Positions 60,119 to 64,000 of a stretch of DNA of 64,000 nucleotides are shown piece after piece. How positions within the stretch are numbered: position 1 is the first letter of the stretch; the number at the start of each line of letters is the position of its first letter. A program made the position numbers and the translations under genes. The DNA comes from an uncultured Neomegalonema sp. (GTDB lineage: Bacteria; Pseudomonadota; Alphaproteobacteria; Rhodobacterales; Rhodobacteraceae), in NCBI GenBank assembly GCA_937990185.1, contig CALKBI010000013.1:1-64000 (forward strand), read 5' to 3'. The notes beneath the pieces were generated by a model, which saw only the letters and a program-made list of their open reading frames with translations, was not told the DNA's origin and made no database searches.

Positions 60119-60495
60119 GTTACGACGATCAAAATATCTTCGCAAAAATTCTACGCGGAGAAATCCCGAACGACACCGTCTACGAAGACGACCACGTTCT
60201 CGCGTTCCGCGATATTCAACCGCAAGCCCCGACCCACGTTCTGGTCATTCCAAAAGGCGCTTATGTCTCGTTTGATGATTTCGCTGAGAACGGCTCCGAC
60301 GAAGAATTCGCGGCCTATGTCCGTGCCATCGGCAAAGTCGCGCGGCAAGAGCGGGTTGCGCCTGTTGCGGGCGGCAACGGTTTTCGCATGATTTCGAATG
60401 CTGGCGAAGATGGTGTGCAGGAAGTCCCGCACTTACACATGCATATCCTCGGCGGTCGTCGTATTGGCCGCATGATCCAACCCCCGAGAGAGTAA
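60115..60495 (+). CDS. HIT family (histidine triad) protein
   Basis: GTG start; IFAKILRGEIPNDTVYEDDHVLAFRDIQPQAPTHVLVIPK; HLHMHILGGR. Confidence 0.95.
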   Translation: MSYDDQNIFAKILRGEIPNDTVYEDDHVLAFRDIQPQAPTHVLVIPKGAYVSFDDFAENGSDEEFAAYVRAIGKVARQERVAPVAGGNGFRMISNAGEDGVQEVPHLHMHILGGRRIGRMIQPPRE

Positions 60496-60497
60496 GC

Positions 60498-60914
60498 ATG
60501 GCTTGGTCAATTCATCATGTAAATCTGCAAGCGCGTGATGTGCGAAAAACAGCGGCGTTCTATGCGGCCATCATGGGCATGGAAGAAAAAGCGTGGGAGT
60601 TCCCTCAAGCGCGCGGGTATATTCCCGGCGACCCGGACAAACTCGCATTGTTAGCCGATGGGCGCGACAGCCATAGCGGGCTGCATCTGATTGCCCCGGA
60701 CGAAGACTTTGCCCGCAAGAACGGCCTAAGCCATAACCCCTCGGTTGGCGGTCATGTCGCCTTTGAAGTGGATGACCTCGACGCTGTGATGACGCGCCTA
60801 ACCGCTGCCGGCATCCGCTATTCGGACGCCGGTACATTCGCGATACCGGGTATGCGCCATATCTATGTCGAAGACCCCGAGGGCAATTTGATCGAGATCA
60901 ACGCGCGGGTATAA
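60498..60914 (+). CDS. VOC family (glyoxalase-like) protein
   Basis: HHVNLQARDVRKTAAFYAAIMGMEEK; GHVAFEVDDLDAVMTRLTAAGI; YVEDPEGNLIEI. Confidence 0.9.
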   Translation: MAWSIHHVNLQARDVRKTAAFYAAIMGMEEKAWEFPQARGYIPGDPDKLALLADGRDSHSGLHLIAPDEDFARKNGLSHNPSVGGHVAFEVDDLDAVMTRLTAAGIRYSDAGTFAIPGMRHIYVEDPEGNLIEINARV

Positions 60915-60919
60915 TCTGC

Positions 60920-61429
60920 TTAATAGATATGCCGGATATTATCCGTCCAAAATCGCTCAAGCGTATGCATAGAGCGTTCTAATTGCTCTAAATCGTCCAT
61001 GCTCATAAGATCATTGTCAGCGATTGTATTCACATGACGCTGCCAAAGATCGGCAACGATCTGACGTATCTTGCGGCCTTCATCCGTCAATTTAAGGCGC
61101 ACAGCGCGGCGGTCGACAGAGCAACGTTCGCTTTCGATATAACCACTCTCAATGAGTTTCTTCAGATTATAAGAAACGTTCGACCCTTGATAATATCCGC
61201 GAGATTTCAACTCGCCTGCGGTGACCTCTTTGTCGCCGACGTTGAACAACAACAGGGCTTGAACGCTTGTAATGTCCAGAATGCGAAGCCGCTCGAATTC
61301 GTCCTTAACAACATCCAAAAGCAACCTGTGCAGCCGCTCAATATATGAAAGCGTCAGCAGATATTTCTGTAACAGGCTTTGGGGAGCAATCTCGCCATTG
61401 CTGATTTTTTCTTCGGTTATGGTGTTCAT
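60920..61429 (-). CDS. MarR-family winged-helix regulator, LdtR-like
   Basis: IERLHRLLLDVVKDEFERLRILDITSVQALLLFNVGDKEVTAGELKSRGYYQGSNVSYNLKKLIESGYI. Confidence 0.85.
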   Translation of the reverse strand: MNTITEEKISNGEIAPQSLLQKYLLTLSYIERLHRLLLDVVKDEFERLRILDITSVQALLLFNVGDKEVTAGELKSRGYYQGSNVSYNLKKLIESGYIESERCSVDRRAVRLKLTDEGRKIRQIVADLWQRHVNTIADNDLMSMDDLEQLERSMHTLERFWTDNIRHIY

Positions 61430-61758
61430 TGCGTCACCTCTTGAATGAGGCGCAGCGCGCTGGAAAGGGGTCGTATCATCTGCTCAGTCCTTATTGATTG
61501 CTTGATCTCCTCCCTTCTTCTCAAGCAACGAGCCAACATCGATTGCAATATGTGGGTGTATTTTAAAATATTGAAGTAATTGATTTACTTGGAATTTCAG
61601 AGAGTCTTTAATCAAACCTCTACAGCTCGAAACCTCTGTGAAAAATTGCAAAACGCAAAAGACTTGGCAATCTGACAATCAGAAAACAAATTGCAGTGTA
61701 CAAATTTCAGATATGCAAAGCGGACGAATAATGGGAGCGGCTTTATCCGCTCTCGCCG

Positions 61759-63105
61759 TCAAGCAATCCAAGCATCCCACGAGATTTTAGCCCGCTCGGT
61801 GTAAGCCCGCGCCCGCTCGCGTTTTCCTTTACGCCCCTTGCGGATTTCTTCCGTCAGAGGCGGGAACAACCCGAAGTTCGCATTCATCGGCTGGAACAAA
61901 GCCGCTTCCGCGCCTTTGGTGATGTGGTTGAGCAATGCGCCGTGCGATGTGTCACGCGGCGGCGGAGTCGTGGTTTCCCCTTTGGCATCAGCGGCGGCAA
62001 ACCGCCCCGCCAGCAATCCCATCGCAGCAGATTCCACATATCCCTCAACGCCGGTAATCTGACCGGCAAACCGCAAGCGCGGATCGGCTTTTAATCGCAT
62101 GGTTTCGTCAAGCAATGTCGGGCTGTTGAGAAAAGTATTGCGGTGTATCCCGCCAAGGCGTGCAAATTCCGCATTCTCTAGTCCGGGTATTGTCCGCAAC
62201 ACCTCGACCTGCGCGCCGTGCTTCATCTTGGTTTGAAAACCGACCAGATTGAGCAACGTGCCCAAAGCATTCTCTTGGCGGAGCTGCACAATCGCATGGG
62301 CTTTGACCGTTGGGTTATGTGGATTGGTCAAGCCGACGGGCTTCATCGGTCCCCAGCGCAGAGTCTCACGCCCGCGTTCTGCCATCACTTCAATCGGCAG
62401 ACAGCCTTCAAAATAGGGCGTGTCTTTTTCCCAGTCTTTAAATTCCGTTTTCGGGGCTTCGATGAGTGCAGTGATAAACGCCTCATACTGCTCCTCATCC
62501 ATCGGACAGTTGAGATAGGCTTTCTGCTCGGCTTCGGTTTCGCCCTTGTCATAGCGCGATTGAAACCATGCTTTGCTGAGATCGACACTTTCGGCATGAA
62601 TAATCGGGGCAATTGCATCGAAAAATGCGAGGCTTTCCGTGCCGGTCAATTCGCCTATGGCTTTCGCCAGCGGTTCCGACGTTAACGGCCCCGTCGCGAC
62701 GATCACGTTGCTCCACTCAGCGGGAGGCAGGCCGGTGATTTCTTCACGTTCGATGGTGACAAGAGGGTCGGCTTCCAACGTTTCGGTAACTGCTGCTGAA
62801 AAGGCATCGCGATCCAATGCCAGTGCGCCGCCTGCGGGCAGGGCGGTTTTATCCGCCATTCCGATGATCAATGATCCGGCGCGGCGCATCTCTTCATGCA
62901 GCAACCCGACCGCATTTGTTTCATGATCATCCGAGCGGAACGAGTTCGAGCAAACCAGCTCGGCAAGGCCATCGGTTTGGTGCGCGTGAGTCTCGCGAAC
63001 GGGCCGCATTTCGTGAAGCACAACAGGAATGCCAGCGCGCGAAACCTGCCAAGCCGCTTCGCAACCGGCCATCCCGCCGCCGATAATATGGATTGGATTT
63101 GTCAT
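61759..63105 (-). CDS. trmFO: Methylenetetrahydrofolate-tRNA-(uracil-5-)-methyltransferase
   Basis: [56 protein letters not shown]. Confidence 0.97.
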   Translation of the reverse strand: MTNPIHIIGGGMAGCEAAWQVSRAGIPVVLHEMRPVRETHAHQTDGLAELVCSNSFRSDDHETNAVGLLHEEMRRAGSLIIGMADKTALPAGGALALDRDAFSAAVTETLEADPLVTIEREEITGLPPAEWSNVIVATGPLTSEPLAKAIGELTGTESLAFFDAIAPIIHAESVDLSKAWFQSRYDKGETEAEQKAYLNCPMDEEQYEAFITALIEAPKTEFKDWEKDTPYFEGCLPIEVMAERGRETLRWGPMKPVGLTNPHNPTVKAHAIVQLRQENALGTLLNLVGFQTKMKHGAQVEVLRTIPGLENAEFARLGGIHRNTFLNSPTLLDETMRLKADPRLRFAGQITGVEGYVESAAMGLLAGRFAAADAKGETTTPPPRDTSHGALLNHITKGAEAALFQPMNANFGLFPPLTEEIRKGRKGKRERARAYTERAKISWDAWIA

Positions 63106-63219
63106 GCCGGATCGTTACTGCAAAATCGACGTTTGATCACGACTTTCTTTATATTTCACGTTGAGGCCGAAATGTCCTTACCCCGTCGTTTGATAGGGTA
63201 AGGACAAATTTCCCTGCAC

Positions 63220-63999
63220 CTAGAAGTTCAGCGAAATATCCCTATGGCCTGAGCTGCACGCGGCAACATAAAGCGCCTGTTCGCGTGGGAGCCTTGGCTG
63301 TTTACGCAGGCCAATGGTATCTTTGATTGCCTCGCGATAGGTGATCAATTCCGGCAACAGCTCTGCCTTAGCCTTTGTCCGCCATTCTAGGTCTTCCTCA
63401 TAGGCACTCGTTGCTTCGTCGAGGAAGCCAACGACTTTCTCAGGCTTGCCCTTTTTGCTTTTGATCTCTCGGCGGGCTTTAGCGAGCAATTTCTTAATCT
63501 CTGACGTGCCTTCGATTTCACCAACCGAGCGCTCAATACCTTTCAGAAACTCAATCGCTTCTTCTTTTTCAAGACCTTCAACCTGATCTTTGACACCGCT
63601 GAGTGTGTCGCCAAACGCGGCCAGCGCTTCTTGATCAGAGATAGTCGCAATTGCTTCGGCAACAGGTTCATAAGCCTTATCCATTGCACGGCGATATGTA
63701 TTTCGCGCTTTGCTCTCGGCATCGGTTAGCTTGCTGAACGTATTGTATGTCTCATCCCATTCCGCCGGGATAGAGGCGCGCAATTCTTCATGTTCGATCT
63801 TCAGCTCCGCCGCCCGCTCCAGAGCCTCGGTTTCGCGATCACTGCCGGTATCGGCGCGTCTAGCCCTCGTTTCAAGCTCTTCGATGATGTGATCAAGCTC
63901 GAGGATTTTGGCTTCCGTAGCGCGAACGCTGCGGTGTAGCGGACGGTAAATGTCGGCATTATCGACCACCGCTTGTGACGTTGTGTCGATGTCATCCAT
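63220..63999 (-). CDS. Hypothetical coiled-coil protein (may extend past window edge)
   Basis: Charged, helical 259 aa ORF reaching the end of the window. Confidence 0.5.
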   Translation of the reverse strand: MDDIDTTSQAVVDNADIYRPLHRSVRATEAKILELDHIIEELETRARRADTGSDRETEALERAAELKIEHEELRASIPAEWDETYNTFSKLTDAESKARNTYRRAMDKAYEPVAEAIATISDQEALAAFGDTLSGVKDQVEGLEKEEAIEFLKGIERSVGEIEGTSEIKKLLAKARREIKSKKGKPEKVVGFLDEATSAYEEDLEWRTKAKAELLPELITYREAIKDTIGLRKQPRLPREQALYVAACSSGHRDISLNF

Positions 64000-64000
64000 C

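Overview
A roughly 64 kb alphaproteobacterial chromosomal window. The taxon is inferred from a GcrA homologue, split nuo genes and an LdtR-like MarR regulator. (1) Positions 1-14080 hold a catabolic gene cluster: OtnK/OtnC-type acid-sugar genes, an aconitase-like remnant, Tm-1-like/UPF0261 and PEP-hydrolase-like genes, a minus-strand five-gene operon whose four junctions are all ATGA overlaps (hyuA-hyuB-aminotransferase-Asp/Glu racemase-MttB family), then a 2-hydroxyacid dehydrogenase and MmgE/PrpD. (2) Positions 14134-31780 hold core genes: DUF1178, gcrA, an ABC-2 permease, nuoG, an inserted LpqH-like secreted protein plus ADP-ribosylglycohydrolase, nuoH-N, birA, coaX and rnj. (3) Positions 32-44 kb hold transporters, tRNA-Glu, lepA, a stand-alone GIY-YIG nuclease abutting duplicated REP-like palindromic repeats, ruvX, ccmI and a soxB-like gene. 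(4) Positions 44-64 kb hold accessory metabolism: a yeast-type cytosine deaminase, a membrane-anchored Mrr-like nuclease preceded by a predicted H-type pseudoknot, an MR/MLE enzyme plus ADH, an orphan CoxL-like protein, a YyaL-DsbD-alpha fusion, Co-type nitrile hydratase, trmFO and others. The items most worth checking are the ATGA-coupled MttB/hydantoinase operon, the GIY-YIG/repeat unit, the pseudoknot upstream of the Mrr-like gene, and the LpqH-like/ADP-ribosylglycohydrolase insertion within nuo. All assignments come from reading protein motifs and the nucleotide sequence by eye; no database search was run.
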